From Leptospira congkakensis (GTDB lineage: Bacteria > Spirochaetota > Leptospiria > Leptospirales > Leptospiraceae), in the NCBI RefSeq assembly GCF_004770265.1, contig NZ_RQGQ01000014.1:186001-250000 (forward strand): a DNA stretch of 64,000 nucleotides, given 5' to 3'. Shown piece after piece: positions 1 through 9,108 of this stretch. Both the position numbers and the translations under genes were made by a program. Below the pieces are notes generated by a model. It was not told where the DNA came from. It worked only from the letters and a program-made list of their open reading frames with translations, and did not search any database. Position 1 is the first letter of the stretch; each line of letters opens with the position of its first letter.

Positions 1-1
1 A

Positions 2-307
2 ATAATCCCATTAATAGAATCAACTTCCTCTGCACTCAACACAAAAGTTACAAAATTATCTATCAAACCAATGCGTTCACTCTGGGGCAGTTGTAATTCC
101 AAAAATCAAATTTCCTTAAACTTAAGTTTAGTCCACTGTCCAGACTCTATTATAGAATACATAGTTTTACATGAAATTGCTCATACAATTGAACACAACC
201 ATTCAGCTAGATTTTGGAAAATTGTTGAGTCACATAATCCCAAATACAAACTAGCAGAGAAATGGTTAAAAGAAGTTGGGAAAAAATATATCTACTACCT
301 TAATTAA
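2..307 (+). CDS. YgjP/SprT-like zinc metallopeptidase, C-terminal part (5' truncated)
   Basis: The reading frame is open to the left edge, so this is the C-terminal 101 residues of a longer gene that starts outside the window. It holds HEIAHTIEHNHSARFW, an HExxH zinc-binding helix followed by a further His, preceded by SLWGSC. This arrangement is typical of the YgjP (DUF45) and SprT/WLM family of small cytoplasmic putative metallopeptidases. The two His and the Glu of HEIAH are the expected zinc ligands and catalytic base. An internal ATG at position 71 exists, but homology-like sequence (KLSIKPMRSLWGSC) continues upstream of it, so I do not take it as the start. The stop codon touches the ATG of the following phosphatase, suggesting co-transcription. 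Substrate unknown. Confidence 0.75.
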   Translation: MIPLIESTSSALNTKVTKLSIKPMRSLWGSCNSKNQISLNLSLVHCPDSIIEYIVLHEIAHTIEHNHSARFWKIVESHNPKYKLAEKWLKEVGKKYIYYLN

Positions 308-781
308 ATGAAAGAAAAAACAAAAGTTCTATTTATCTGTTTAGGAAACATTTGCCGTTCTCCTGCAGCCCAGGGTGCATTGGAAAACTTGGTAAATCAA
401 AAAAAATTAAACCAATCGTTTGAAATCGATTCTTGTGGTACGTCTGGTTACCATGACGGTGATTTACCCGATCTTAGAACAAGGAAAGCCGCAGAAAAAA
501 GAGGAATCCATCTAACCCATAAATCTAGAAAACTAACCTTAAATGATCTGAAGTATTTCGATTATTTATTGGTTATGGATGAGAACAACTTTGCTGATGT
601 AATCAGTCTAAGTAATGATAAAAAAATTCAGGAAAAAATATTTCTCTTTGGTCAATTTAGAAGTGATAAAGGAGAACCAATTGTCCCCGATCCATATTAC
701 AAAAGCGAAATTGCATTTGATAGGGTTCAGGATCTTGTGGAAGATTGTTCCGCTGGTTTTCTGAATTTTTTAGGAGTATAA
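308..781 (+). CDS. Low-molecular-weight protein tyrosine phosphatase
   Basis: The 157-residue protein has the usual length for cytoplasmic LMW-PTPs. The active-site P-loop CLGNICRS is at residues 11-18 (C-x5-R-S with nucleophile Cys11 and phosphate-binding Arg17). The general acid loop VPDPYY near the C terminus carries the expected Asp followed by aromatic residues. The family hydrolyses phosphotyrosine or related small phospho-substrates through a cysteinyl-phosphate intermediate. No tyrosine kinase gene lies next to it, so the physiological partner cannot be inferred. The ATG follows the previous stop directly and the stop lies only 5 bp before the NADH dehydrogenase ATG, so the three genes probably form one transcription unit. 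Confidence 0.92.
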   Translation: MKEKTKVLFICLGNICRSPAAQGALENLVNQKKLNQSFEIDSCGTSGYHDGDLPDLRTRKAAEKRGIHLTHKSRKLTLNDLKYFDYLLVMDENNFADVISLSNDKKIQEKIFLFGQFRSDKGEPIVPDPYYKSEIAFDRVQDLVEDCSAGFLNFLGV

Positions 782-786
782 GACAA

Positions 787-2058
787 ATGTCACAAATAAA
801 GAAAAAAGTATTAATTGTGGGGGCGGGTTTTGGCGGATTACAGGTAATCAAAACTCTCGCGAATCACAAATCCTTTGACATAACTGTTGTTGATAAAAAA
901 AACCATCATCTGTTCCAACCTCTTTTATACCAAGTGGCAACTGCCGTATTGTCACCAGCGGATATTGCGATTCCCTCTCGATCCATCACAACTAAATACA
1001 AAAACGTAAAAATATTACTTGGTGATGTAACCGAAATTGATTTCAAAAATCGCCAAGTTAAATTTCAGAATAACACAGAAACTTACGATTATTTAATTCT
1101 CGCAACGGGAGCAAGAACTAGTTTTTTCGGAAATCATTCTTGGAAAGAAAAAACTTTAGGTTTAAAAAATCTAAAAGATGCATTGGCTATTCGAAGGAGG
1201 ATTCTACTTTCCTTTGAACAAGCAGAACTCATTGGTAATAATGAAAAAGCAAAAAGTTTTATGCATTATGTTATCATAGGCGGAGGACCAACAGGAGTAG
1301 AACTCGCAGGGTCTATTGCCGAACTTTCCCATAACATCATCAGAAAAGATTTTCGAAATATTGATTCCGGAATGACAAAAGTAACACTAATCGAAGCGGG
1401 TCCCCGTTTACTCACCGCATTTAGCGAAAAATCCAGTTCTTTTACCAAAGAAAAACTAGAGAGTAGGGGAGTTGAGGTCCTTACCAATTCCCCGGTTTTA
1501 GATATCACAGACACTGGTGTTGTTTTGAAGGATAGAACTATAGAATCAAAAACGGTGATTTGGGCTGCAGGAGTTGAAGGGTCTGAGTTAGCAAAAAATA
1601 TGCAGCTTAACAAGGATAAGGCGAATAGAATCATCGTTGATGAATTTTGCAGAACAATCGAATATCCAGAAGTATTTGTTATTGGAGACGCTGCAAACTA
1701 CAGCAAAGGTTTGGTCAGACCTCTTCCTGGAGTCTCCCCTGTTGCTATGCAACAAGGCAGGTATGTTGCCAAAATCATAGAATCCCTTGAAAAAAACAAA
1801 CCGCTATCACCATTTCATTATTTTGACAAAGGCAATATGGCCACCATCGGGCGAACTGATGCAGTTGCAGAATTTGGAAAAATACGGTTAAAAGGAATTT
1901 TAGGATGGCTCGGTTGGCTTTTTGTTCATCTTGTCTACCAAGTTGGATTTAAAAATAAAGTAAGTACCTTACTCAGTTGGGTATGGAGTTATTTAACATT
2001 TCGAGCTGGATCAAGACTTATCCAAGAAGAGATGGATGAACTTTCAGTTCGATCTTAG
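787..2058 (+). CDS. ndh: Type II NADH:quinone oxidoreductase (NDH-2), FAD-dependent
   Basis: The protein of 423 residues starts with KKKVLIVGAGFGGLQ, the first dinucleotide-binding GxGxxG fold for FAD. A second one (IIGGGPTGVELAG, near residue 160) binds NADH, and ATG-type FAD motifs (LILATGAR; VFVIGDAA) are present. The C terminus (GWLGWLFVHLVYQVGF onwards) is hydrophobic and amphipathic as in membrane-attached NDH-2. It would pass electrons from NADH to menaquinone without pumping protons. An in-frame ATG at 745 would overlap the phosphatase gene and add 14 unrelated residues, so I chose ATG 787 next to the FAD fold. The 3' end overlaps the convergent lipoprotein gene by 15 bp. Confidence 0.9.
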   Translation: MSQIKKKVLIVGAGFGGLQVIKTLANHKSFDITVVDKKNHHLFQPLLYQVATAVLSPADIAIPSRSITTKYKNVKILLGDVTEIDFKNRQVKFQNNTETYDYLILATGARTSFFGNHSWKEKTLGLKNLKDALAIRRRILLSFEQAELIGNNEKAKSFMHYVIIGGGPTGVELAGSIAELSHNIIRKDFRNIDSGMTKVTLIEAGPRLLTAFSEKSSSFTKEKLESRGVEVLTNSPVLDITDTGVVLKDRTIESKTVIWAAGVEGSELAKNMQLNKDKANRIIVDEFCRTIEYPEVFVIGDAANYSKGLVRPLPGVSPVAMQQGRYVAKIIESLEKNKPLSPFHYFDKGNMATIGRTDAVAEFGKIRLKGILGWLGWLFVHLVYQVGFKNKVSTLLSWVWSYLTFRAGSRLIQEEMDELSVRS

Positions 2059-2298
2059 ATTGTAACGATTTTTCTCAGATTCAGAAATACATTTTTTATA
2101 AGCTAACTCGGTGTTTCCAACCCAAATCGTCGAGTTATACTCTGTGTTACCAGTTGTTGTATGTCTTTGTAAAATCGGTAACATAAAAAGATAACTTCTG
2201 GTTCTAATTTTTTTACACTCTTCTCTGAATTGTTCTTCACGAGAAAGTTGTGCGCAATGAATGGTGAGTAACAGTAGAATCAAAAAAAGTTTTTTCAT
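2044..2298 (-). CDS. Small putative lipoprotein
   Basis: An 84-residue protein of unknown function. It begins MKKLFLILLLLTIHCAQL, a lipoprotein signal with Cys16 as the probable lipidated residue; spirochaete lipoboxes are relaxed, so LTIHC is acceptable. The rest is short, hydrophilic and has two further Cys (EECKK and YKKCISE) that could pair. The start codon overlaps the stop of the upstream minus-strand gene (ATGA type), so the two are translationally coupled. It converges on the NADH dehydrogenase gene with a 15-bp overlap. No domain recognised. Confidence 0.6.
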   Translation of the reverse strand: MKKLFLILLLLTIHCAQLSREEQFREECKKIRTRSYLFMLPILQRHTTTGNTEYNSTIWVGNTELAYKKCISESEKNRYNLRSN

Positions 2299-2723
2299 CT
2301 AGATTGGTCGAGCAAAGTTTTCAATTTCAAAAGTTCGGAATAATTATCTTTCGAAATTGAACTCTGGTTTGCATCCAAAAATTGTATATCTTCTTCTGCC
2401 TTTAGTAACTGTGATTGTTTGTATTCGGCTTTGTGATTCACTTTTAGAATTATTTCCCCTTTGTATCCCGTATCACCATTAGCTTCCAAAATTATAGATT
2501 TGATTCGTTTTAAAAGTAGAGGGCACAAACTTTGTATGGAAGCGCCTTTTCCATATTCAGTAATACCAAAGGTTAATAAGGTGATTTTTTTTCGATGGAT
2601 CTCTGTCAAATCAGCTTTTTTTTCACAGTCATCCAAATTTTCACACAGAGCTTTTAGGTTGGATTCTGAGAAAAGGGAAACTCCGTAGAGAGTCAACAAA
2701 ACAATCAAAAGAAAATGTTTCAT
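2295..2723 (-). CDS. Small secreted protein of unknown function
   Basis: The chosen start (MKHFLLIVLLTLYGVSLFSES) gives a clean signal peptide with a plausible cut after VSLFSES, leaving a mature protein of about 120 residues. A start 24 bp further upstream exists but would place a charged, Cys-containing stretch before the signal sequence. The mature part has two Cys in LCENLDDCEK and a central region resembling a small periplasmic domain (GEIILKVNHKAEYKQ). I recognise no family. It is the first gene of a two-gene minus-strand unit with the small lipoprotein and is divergent from the alpha/beta hydrolase at 2816. Confidence 0.55.
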   Translation of the reverse strand: MKHFLLIVLLTLYGVSLFSESNLKALCENLDDCEKKADLTEIHRKKITLLTFGITEYGKGASIQSLCPLLLKRIKSIILEANGDTGYKGEIILKVNHKAEYKQSQLLKAEEDIQFLDANQSSISKDNYSELLKLKTLLDQSR

Positions 2724-2815
2724 GGACAAATTACAAAAAAAAAGCAAAAAAGAATCAAGCCTAAATCAAGAAGATAAATGTTTACAATGAGAAGGAATCA
2801 CAAAGGCTTAGGTAT

Positions 2816-3655
2816 ATGTTACCGATTTCTATTCGCACAAAATTCCACTCTATCGAGGGAGTAGAGTGGGGGAATCCAACAGGAACACCAATCCTTGCCT
2901 TTCATGGTTGGCTGGATAACGCCAATAGTTTTGCACCTCTTGCTAAGTATTTTCCCGAATATAGATTCATATCCATTGACTTCCCTGGTCACGGGAAATC
3001 CAGCCACAAACCAGAAAATACAGTTTATTATTTTGCAGAATATACTTTAGAAGTTGTGTCGATTGCCCAAGCTCTAGGATTAGAAAATTTTATATTAATG
3101 GCGCATTCCATGGGAGCCGCAGTATCTACGTTAGTTGCCGGAACCAACCTTCTAAAAATAAACAAGCTTGTGTTGATTGAATCGTTAGGCCCACTTACCA
3201 ATCTTTCCGAATCAGCTCCAGACATACTTACGGAAGCCATCAAACAAATCCTTCATCCAAGAGGAAAAAAGGAAACATTTTTCCCTGATATGGAATCTGC
3301 CGTTGGTGTTCGGATGCGAGCAGGTGATATGAAGTTAGAATCTGCAGAAATCCTTATGGAAAGGGGAATTGAAAAAACTCCCAAAGGATTAAAACCAAGA
3401 AGGGACTTAAGACTTCATTATAATTCATTTTTTCGATATACGGAGGAACAAATAGAATCCTTTTGTAGTCGGATCGAATGCCCAACATTACTTATATTAG
3501 GTGATAGATCAGGATTTCCGATTGCTGAAAAATATAACAATAGAAAAGACGCAGTTAAAAACCTAAAGGAAGTAATTTTGCCTGGAGGGCACCATTTACA
3601 TATGGATTCACCGAAAGAAGTATCCTCTGCCATTTTAGAATTTTTAGAAAATTAA
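2816..3655 (+). CDS. Alpha/beta-fold hydrolase
   Basis: The 279-residue protein carries the full catalytic layout of an alpha/beta hydrolase: an oxyanion motif HGWLDN (residues 30-35), the nucleophile elbow AHSMGAA with Ser98, an acid in LILGDRSG and the catalytic His in PGGHHLHMDSP near the C terminus. The N terminus (SIEGVEWGNPTGTPILAFHGW) resembles the serine-hydrolase-like SERHL/MEST group of cytoplasmic esterases. The substrate cannot be told. It is the first gene of the plus-strand string running to the histidine kinase and is followed after 16 bp by a thioesterase, so a role in acyl-ester or acyl-CoA clean-up is possible (inference). Confidence 0.85.
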   Translation: MLPISIRTKFHSIEGVEWGNPTGTPILAFHGWLDNANSFAPLAKYFPEYRFISIDFPGHGKSSHKPENTVYYFAEYTLEVVSIAQALGLENFILMAHSMGAAVSTLVAGTNLLKINKLVLIESLGPLTNLSESAPDILTEAIKQILHPRGKKETFFPDMESAVGVRMRAGDMKLESAEILMERGIEKTPKGLKPRRDLRLHYNSFFRYTEEQIESFCSRIECPTLLILGDRSGFPIAEKYNNRKDAVKNLKEVILPGGHHLHMDSPKEVSSAILEFLEN

Positions 3656-3671
3656 ATATTAAGGAAATAGA

Positions 3672-4214
3672 ATGAAACAACCTATAGAAAATCCTTCTAT
3701 ACATGGTTACGAAATCCATCATGACACTTGTTTTGGATGTGGGAAAGAAAATCCATTAGGCCTTGTCGCAGATTTTACCTTCCATGATGAAACTGGAGAA
3801 GTAAACTTTACCTATAGTTTCAAAAAAATGTATAACGGAGCCCCTGGTTTCGTACACGGCGGAATTCTTTCCACCGTTTTGGATGAAGCAATGGGCGGGT
3901 TATGTTTTCACTTAGGTTATATAGTTATGACAGATACTATGAGTTTCAAATTTCACAAAGCCACTCCCGTTGAGAAGGAACTACTCGTTCGTGCTTGGCC
4001 CATCAAAAAGGCAAAACGTAAAGTTCTATTAGAATGTGAACTAACATCTCTCGACGGCGAAATTTTATATGTGAAAGGTGAGGGGGCATTCCATATTTTG
4101 CCTCCTCGTTTTTTCTCGGATAAACTAACCGGAGGAAAAATAGCGATTGCGAACGAATTGCTATCAGTAAATAAATTGAAACGCGCACATCTCTTTGATA
4201 GGATAGAAACATGA
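3672..4214 (+). CDS. PaaI-family hot-dog thioesterase
   Basis: This 180-residue protein contains a single hot-dog domain: an N-terminal CFGCGKENPLGL segment typical of the PaaI/YbgC-like branch, the core helix motif GAPGFVHGGILSTVLDEAMGG with the acidic catalytic candidate in LDEA, and the strand DTMSFKFHKATPV. Such enzymes hydrolyse acyl-CoA or acyl-carrier thioesters. Two Cys near the N terminus (CFGC) are common in this subgroup. It has an extra basic C-terminal tail of about 40 residues (LTGGKIAIANELLSVNKLKR). The stop overlaps the ATG of the following lipoprotein by 4 bp. Confidence 0.82.
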   Translation: MKQPIENPSIHGYEIHHDTCFGCGKENPLGLVADFTFHDETGEVNFTYSFKKMYNGAPGFVHGGILSTVLDEAMGGLCFHLGYIVMTDTMSFKFHKATPVEKELLVRAWPIKKAKRKVLLECELTSLDGEILYVKGEGAFHILPPRFFSDKLTGGKIAIANELLSVNKLKRAHLFDRIET

Positions 4215-5530
4215 AAACCAAACTTCTCTACTTAATCATCATCACACTCACTCTACATTGTTCGGGGGCTTCCATAAAAGATGGGTCAGGCGACCAAGAA
4301 TTTGAATTGAAATTTTCTAAAGGCAAATGGATTCGAACAGAACGTTTCAAAAACTCTGGCGGAATCCGGGCAGTGGGAGAAGTAAAAGCAGAATGCGGCG
4401 GAGCAAAATGTACAGAGGACCAAGTATCTAAATTTGCTGCGCCTAAAATTAAATCATTACCAAAACACGGTTCTTGGGAAGAATACATCCAATTCGAACA
4501 ACCTGGGTCTACAGCTGAAAATCCAAAATACAAATCCACTCTTGATCAAGTTGGGGACTACAGTGACGGCAAAAAAATTGGAATCTGGAAAAAACCTGAT
4601 CCTGAGAATCCACAAAAATACATTGCAGAAACTCCTTGGGTTGACGGGAAAAAAGAAGGTCTGGCCAAAACCTTTGACAAACAAGGTATCGTAACTTCTG
4701 AAACAAATTATGCAGATGATAAAAAAAATGGACCTTATTACCGAAAGAATAACAAAGGTGAGTGGGTAGAAAAAGGTTCTTTCAAAGATAACGAAGAAGA
4801 CGGGGAATGGACCTACTATTTTGTTGGTGCCGATGGAAATGGAATCAAAACCAAAGTTTCTTACAGCAACGGATTAAAAAACGGACAAGAAATCAATTAC
4901 TATAAAGACGGTGCAGTGGAATCACAAGGTTCTTATTCATCCGACATTCGTAGTGGATTATGGAAAATGTTTGGATCTAAGGGAAATATTCTTGCAGAAG
5001 GAAATTATTCTAAGAAAGAAAATTCAGAAAACTTAGACATTAAGTATGAAAGAACTGGAACTTGGAAAGAATATTATGCTGACGGTAAATTATTCGGGAC
5101 GGGGACAAGAAAACATACAAGAACCGGCGAATGGAAGTTCTATTACAAAAACGGACAGATCGGTTACCAAGGGAATATGGCTAACGAAAGTATGTTAGAA
5201 TCTGCTAAAGTTTATGACAATACTGGAAAAATTCTTGGTGAAGGAAAATTATTCTTCTCACTTGTAAAAATTGATGAAGAATCACAAGACTTAAAACTAA
5301 ATTATAAACCTAGCATTCCTTATACTTACTTTTATCCTTCTGGGAAAAAAAGGATGGTGATTCGATCCACCGAAGATGCCACTGAATATGCAGAAGATGG
5401 AAGAGAATTAGGAAAAGGATCTGTAGAACCTCAAGGACGAAAAATGGGATGTTGGACCATTGGAGGCAAAACAGAATACTATATGATTGATAAACCAATG
5501 CCAAAAATGACTCCATCGCAATGCAAATAA
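4211..5530 (+). CDS. MORN-type repeat lipoprotein (YwqK-like)
   Basis: The 439-residue protein starts with a lipoprotein signal (LLYLIIITLTLHCSGAS, lipid Cys17). The mature part is built of many short repeats with the pattern G-x-W/Y-x2-Y/F-x2-(N/D)-G, such as KIGIWKK, GEWTYYF, NGLKNGQEINYYKDG, RSGLWKMFGSKG, GTWKEYYADGK and GEWKFYYKNGQ. These match MORN/YwqK-like repeats, which form elongated beta-hairpin stacks. The name YwqK antitoxin is often attached to such proteins by annotation, but nothing here supports an antitoxin role. It overlaps both neighbours (4 bp and 10 bp), so it is coupled to the MoxR/bat genes and may be an envelope client or partner of that system (inference). Confidence 0.8.
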   Translation: MKTKLLYLIIITLTLHCSGASIKDGSGDQEFELKFSKGKWIRTERFKNSGGIRAVGEVKAECGGAKCTEDQVSKFAAPKIKSLPKHGSWEEYIQFEQPGSTAENPKYKSTLDQVGDYSDGKKIGIWKKPDPENPQKYIAETPWVDGKKEGLAKTFDKQGIVTSETNYADDKKNGPYYRKNNKGEWVEKGSFKDNEEDGEWTYYFVGADGNGIKTKVSYSNGLKNGQEINYYKDGAVESQGSYSSDIRSGLWKMFGSKGNILAEGNYSKKENSENLDIKYERTGTWKEYYADGKLFGTGTRKHTRTGEWKFYYKNGQIGYQGNMANESMLESAKVYDNTGKILGEGKLFFSLVKIDEESQDLKLNYKPSIPYTYFYPSGKKRMVIRSTEDATEYAEDGRELGKGSVEPQGRKMGCWTIGGKTEYYMIDKPMPKMTPSQCK

Positions 5531-6501
5531 ATAAAGAACAAATTACAGAAATCTCCGACCAAGTAAAACTACTTCGGTCGGAACTATCCGAATCCATCTC
5601 AGGAATGGATAACGTCATCCAATCTTTATTCGTCGGGCTAGTAGCCAACGGACACGTGTTACTCGAAGGGATGCCTGGTCTCGCAAAAACCCTTGTAGCA
5701 AAAAACTTAGCGTCCATCATCGATGCTAAATTTTCTCGAGTTCAATTCACACCCGACTTATTGCCAGCAGACTTAACGGGAACCAATATTTTCAATCCTA
5801 AAACTTCATCGTTTGAAATCAGAAAAGGCCCAATTTTCACGAATGTTTTGTTAGCTGATGAAATCAACAGAGCGCCTGCAAAAGTTCAATCCGCTTTGTT
5901 ACAGTGTATGGAAGAAAGACAAGTTTCCATTGCTGATGAAACATTCGACTTGGAACCACCATTTTTTGTGATCGCTACACAAAACCCTATCGACCAAGAA
6001 GGAACTTATCCGCTCCCAGAAGCCCAACTCGATCGATTTCTGTTCAAAGTCATTGTCACCTATCCTTCCTTCGAAGATGAGGTCGCCATCTTACACCAAC
6101 ATGGGAATTTAGATTTTACCAAAAAAAAATCTAAGAAGGTAATGAAACCAAAGGAAATTCACAAGATTTCTGAAATTTCAAATAAGGTTTTTGTGGAACC
6201 AAAACTCCAAAACTATATTGTAAATCTTACAAGAAACACAAGACCTGAAACAACAACTGATAGTGACTTAAAAATTTTCATCCAACATGGTGTAAGCCCC
6301 AGAGCAAGCCTTGCTATGTTAAAAGTAAGCAGAATCAATGCACTTTTAGAAGGAAGAGATTTTGTCATCCCGGAAGATATCCAACGTTTTTTCTCAGAAA
6401 TTGTAAAACATCGCCTTCACCTAACAATCGATGCAATTAGCGAGGATATCAGCACAGATTCTATTATCAAACGAATCTTAACTGTCACGGAAGTTCCCTA
6501 G
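5521..6501 (+). CDS. MoxR-family AAA+ ATPase
   Basis: The 326-residue protein has a Walker A motif GMPGLAKT (residues 50-57), a Walker B LLADEINRAP (110-119), a sensor 1 region in FVIATQNPIDQEGTYPLPEAQLDRF, and a C-terminal helical lid. This is the standard MoxR arrangement. MoxR ATPases act as chaperone-like partners of VWA-domain proteins and help assemble or activate them. It is followed without gap by the DUF58 gene and then the BatA/BatB VWA proteins, the classic MoxR-DUF58-VWA operon order, so it is the ATPase of the bat module. Confidence 0.95.
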   Translation: MQINKEQITEISDQVKLLRSELSESISGMDNVIQSLFVGLVANGHVLLEGMPGLAKTLVAKNLASIIDAKFSRVQFTPDLLPADLTGTNIFNPKTSSFEIRKGPIFTNVLLADEINRAPAKVQSALLQCMEERQVSIADETFDLEPPFFVIATQNPIDQEGTYPLPEAQLDRFLFKVIVTYPSFEDEVAILHQHGNLDFTKKKSKKVMKPKEIHKISEISNKVFVEPKLQNYIVNLTRNTRPETTTDSDLKIFIQHGVSPRASLAMLKVSRINALLEGRDFVIPEDIQRFFSEIVKHRLHLTIDAISEDISTDSIIKRILTVTEVP

Positions 6502-7320
6502 ATGTTATCTCCAGAACTAAAACGCCTGCTGCAAGTTTTACAATGGGAAACAAAAAAGAAATTTTCTTCCACTAAACAAGGCCTTCTCACCATGTCGGAA
6601 CGGGGGAGGGGGCTCGATTTCAAAGAAGTAAGAAACTACCAGTACGGCGATGATATGCGTTATATCGACTGGAATGTAACCTCTCGAACTGGAGAACTTT
6701 ATACAAAGGAATATTATGAAGAACGAGATACTTCCATTATTGTATTTTATGATACAAGCGTATCTCTAAATGGTTCTCAAAAGAACACAGCTTTCCAAAT
6801 TGCACTTTTTTTATCTTTATTCCATATAAAAATGGGAAATAGAATTTTACTCATCCCATTTTCAGATAGCCCCTCAAAATCCGGAAAATGGCTTAGAACA
6901 GAAACTGAAGTTTTTTCCGCCTTCAGTAATATCACAAAACAACCACAAGGTGAAACCACAAACTATTCAGAGGCTTACCAATTTGCATTTAAACTCTACC
7001 CTAAATATGCAATTAGTTACTGGATCTCCGATTTTAATCATTTTTCATACTACTTAGAAACTAACAAAGTTCCAAAAATTTGGGAACCGATTGGGATTTG
7101 GATCCAAGATGAATTAGATACACTAAAATTTCCATTTTGGCTTCGTATGTTTCAAAAAATATCCGCAGAAAATATAAGTTTTCGGAACAATGAAACTACA
7201 TACACCAAAGATTTAAAAGCAACAAAATCGTTCTTTGGTGTTCAGTTTGTACAAATCAATCCGAATACAAAACTTTCACAACAAATCCTACCACTATTCA
7301 AAATCAAACGAAATGGATAA
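6502..7320 (+). CDS. DUF58 domain protein of the bat operon
   Basis: A 272-residue soluble protein with the DUF58 signature: GRGLDFKEVRNYQYGDDMR, then YIDWNVTSRTGELYTKEYYEERD and a VWA-like strand IIVFYDTSVS. DUF58 proteins are degenerate VWA-fold partners of MoxR ATPases. In FYDTSVS only part of a metal-binding DxSxS site is kept. No signal peptide or membrane segment is seen in the N-terminal part, unlike many DUF58 proteins which carry two helices, so this one should be cytoplasmic. The ATG abuts the MoxR stop and the 3' end overlaps the next gene by 8 bp. Confidence 0.9.
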   Translation: MLSPELKRLLQVLQWETKKKFSSTKQGLLTMSERGRGLDFKEVRNYQYGDDMRYIDWNVTSRTGELYTKEYYEERDTSIIVFYDTSVSLNGSQKNTAFQIALFLSLFHIKMGNRILLIPFSDSPSKSGKWLRTETEVFSAFSNITKQPQGETTNYSEAYQFAFKLYPKYAISYWISDFNHFSYYLETNKVPKIWEPIGIWIQDELDTLKFPFWLRMFQKISAENISFRNNETTYTKDLKATKSFFGVQFVQINPNTKLSQQILPLFKIKRNG

Positions 7321-8152
7321 GTATATCGCTATATTTCTATTATGTTCGGGATCAATTTTTGCCGCACCGAAAGAGATTGTTTTAGAATCTGATATTTATG
7401 TAGGGGACACTGTCCATTACCAAATAGAATTATTCGATACAAATGATAGTGAATTAAGCATTGAAGAAGGAGAAATTTACGAAGATGATACGATGCCTTC
7501 TTATAAAATTTTTAATGTAAACAAAAAACCTTCTAAATTAGAAGCCTCCATCATCTTCTACAAACCAGGCACTTATATTTTACCGGTTTCATGGGACCAA
7601 AACGGCACGAATTTTCGATCTTCCTTATCTATCAAAGTCAAATCTCAACTACTAGGCTCAGAGACTGATATCGAAGACATTGAACCTCCAATTGTATTTT
7701 CTGGCCCTTACTTTTTTCGTTTGTTTATCGTTCTCTTAATTACAGCTATTAATCTGTATCTAGTGTATGCCTTATATTTATATTGGCGCAAAAAACCAAA
7801 AGTGATGGATGCTTTTTGGGAAAAACAACCCACCCTTGACGAAACCACCAAACGACTGCATATTGTAGAAAAATATTTAGAATCTGATTCAATCCATGAA
7901 AAAGAACTTATGTTTAAAATTAGTGAATACTTGAAGGAAGTTTATTCCAAACGACTAGACGAAAACTTATTAGGAAAAACCGATTCTGAATTTTTTGTCG
8001 ACCTCTCCAATAGAACACATATCGAGAATTCTGCTTTAAGAGAATTACGGATTCATTTTAGAAATATTAAATATAATGAAAATAACACGAACCTCAACAA
8101 AGAATCTGCTCGTGTAATTTGGGAAAAAATCAAAAAGGATTTTGAATTATAA
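7313..8152 (+). CDS. Bat-operon membrane protein of unknown function
   Basis: The start at ATG 7313 gives a signal peptide (MDKYIAIFLLCSGSIFAAPKE) and a 279-residue protein; a start at 7235 in the same frame would put 26 unrelated residues inside the DUF58 gene. After the signal comes a beta-rich periplasmic domain of about 110 residues, a single membrane helix (FRLFIVLLITAINLYLVYALYLYW, about residues 138-161) and a cytoplasmic alpha-helical tail of about 115 residues. This topology is the small-scale version of BatD (periplasmic beta domains, one helix, cytoplasmic tail). It occupies the slot between DUF58 and BatA used by DUF4381-like proteins in other bat operons. The exact family is not certain. 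Confidence 0.7.
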   Translation: MDKYIAIFLLCSGSIFAAPKEIVLESDIYVGDTVHYQIELFDTNDSELSIEEGEIYEDDTMPSYKIFNVNKKPSKLEASIIFYKPGTYILPVSWDQNGTNFRSSLSIKVKSQLLGSETDIEDIEPPIVFSGPYFFRLFIVLLITAINLYLVYALYLYWRKKPKVMDAFWEKQPTLDETTKRLHIVEKYLESDSIHEKELMFKISEYLKEVYSKRLDENLLGKTDSEFFVDLSNRTHIENSALRELRIHFRNIKYNENNTNLNKESARVIWEKIKKDFEL

Positions 8153-8154
8153 AT

Positions 8155-9108
8155 ATGGATCAGTTCCAGAGACCTTATCTTTTATTCTTAATTTTACCTT
8201 TTTTATTGCTAGGATTGTACCAGTGGCGAAAAAAACCTTTAGGTTCTGTTCTACTCATCCAGTCCGATAGATTTCAAAAACAAAAAACAAAATTTTTAAT
8301 AAACCTAAGATCCTTAGGTTTAAAACTATCAGAATTCTCAATTTATATAGCAGGAATTTTTTTGATCATCGCGGCTGCCGGTCCCGGAAAAAAATTCAGT
8401 TTAACACCGGAGGTTACTAATGGGATCGATATCATGATCGCCCTAGACATCTCAGGTTCCATGACCAATTCATACGATTTTTTACCTAAAAACCGACTGA
8501 CTGTCTCAAAAGATTTACTAAGAGAATTTATACAAAAAAGGCTCTACGACAGAATCGGAATTGTCTTATTCGCAGGAGCAGCTTATTTACAATCACCCCT
8601 ATCAAACGACAGATATGCGTTAGACGAACTTATTTCCGAAACCTCCGATGAAGATATTAGCGAACAAGGAACAGCTGTCGGTGATGCTTTGGTTCTTTCT
8701 ACGTACCGTCTAAAGGACTCCAAGGCAAAATCAAAAATTATAATTTTGCTCACGGATGGAGTCTCCAATACAGGAAAATTAGATCCAGAAACAGCTTCTT
8801 ATGCTGCGAAAGCCTATGGAATCAAAGTCTATAGTATAGGAATTGGGAAAGAACAAAGCCAATATGAAGTGAATTACGAATCTCTGGAGAAAATTTCAGA
8901 AAGTACGACAGGGAAATTTTTTCGTGCAGAATCTCCGGAAGTATTACAGGAAGTGTTAAACGAAATTAACAGTTTAGAAACAGTCGAACTACCTTCAAAA
9001 CCTTTGGAAATTCACGAAACACATTTCCCAAAAGCATTGTTTGTTTTTTTTATGATCCTAGGAGTTTTGGGGTTACTTATGGTATACCCATTCACTGAAA
9101 AGTTATGA
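8155..9108 (+). CDS. batA: BatA, membrane-anchored VWA-domain protein
   Basis: The 317-residue protein has two N-terminal membrane helices ([14 protein letters not shown] and [16 protein letters not shown]), a VWA domain, and a C-terminal helix ([20 protein letters not shown]). The metal-ion-dependent adhesion site is complete: Asp98-x-Ser100-x-Ser102 in ALDISGSM, a Thr in EQGTAVGDA and an Asp in LLTDGVSN. In the Bat system, BatA and BatB are thought to work with MoxR in the envelope. The operon was named for Bacteroides aerotolerance, but a published deletion in L. biflexa did not show a clear oxidative-stress role. The stop overlaps the ATG of batB (ATGA). Confidence 0.93.
   Translation: MDQFQRPYLLFLILPFLLLGLYQWRKKPLGSVLLIQSDRFQKQKTKFLINLRSLGLKLSEFSIYIAGIFLIIAAAGPGKKFSLTPEVTNGIDIMIALDISGSMTNSYDFLPKNRLTVSKDLLREFIQKRLYDRIGIVLFAGAAYLQSPLSNDRYALDELISETSDEDISEQGTAVGDALVLSTYRLKDSKAKSKIIILLTDGVSNTGKLDPETASYAAKAYGIKVYSIGIGKEQSQYEVNYESLEKISESTTGKFFRAESPEVLQEVLNEINSLETVELPSKPLEIHETHFPKALFVFFMILGVLGLLMVYPFTEKL

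Noticed and set aside
2816..3655. Minus-strand open frames inside the hydrolase and many other genes
   Set aside because: They overlap strong coding regions fully and give no recognisable motifs; they are shadows.
4211..5530. Toxin-antitoxin module based on YwqK-like similarity
   Set aside because: The protein is a repeat lipoprotein with no toxin gene beside it; the antitoxin label in this family is an annotation habit.
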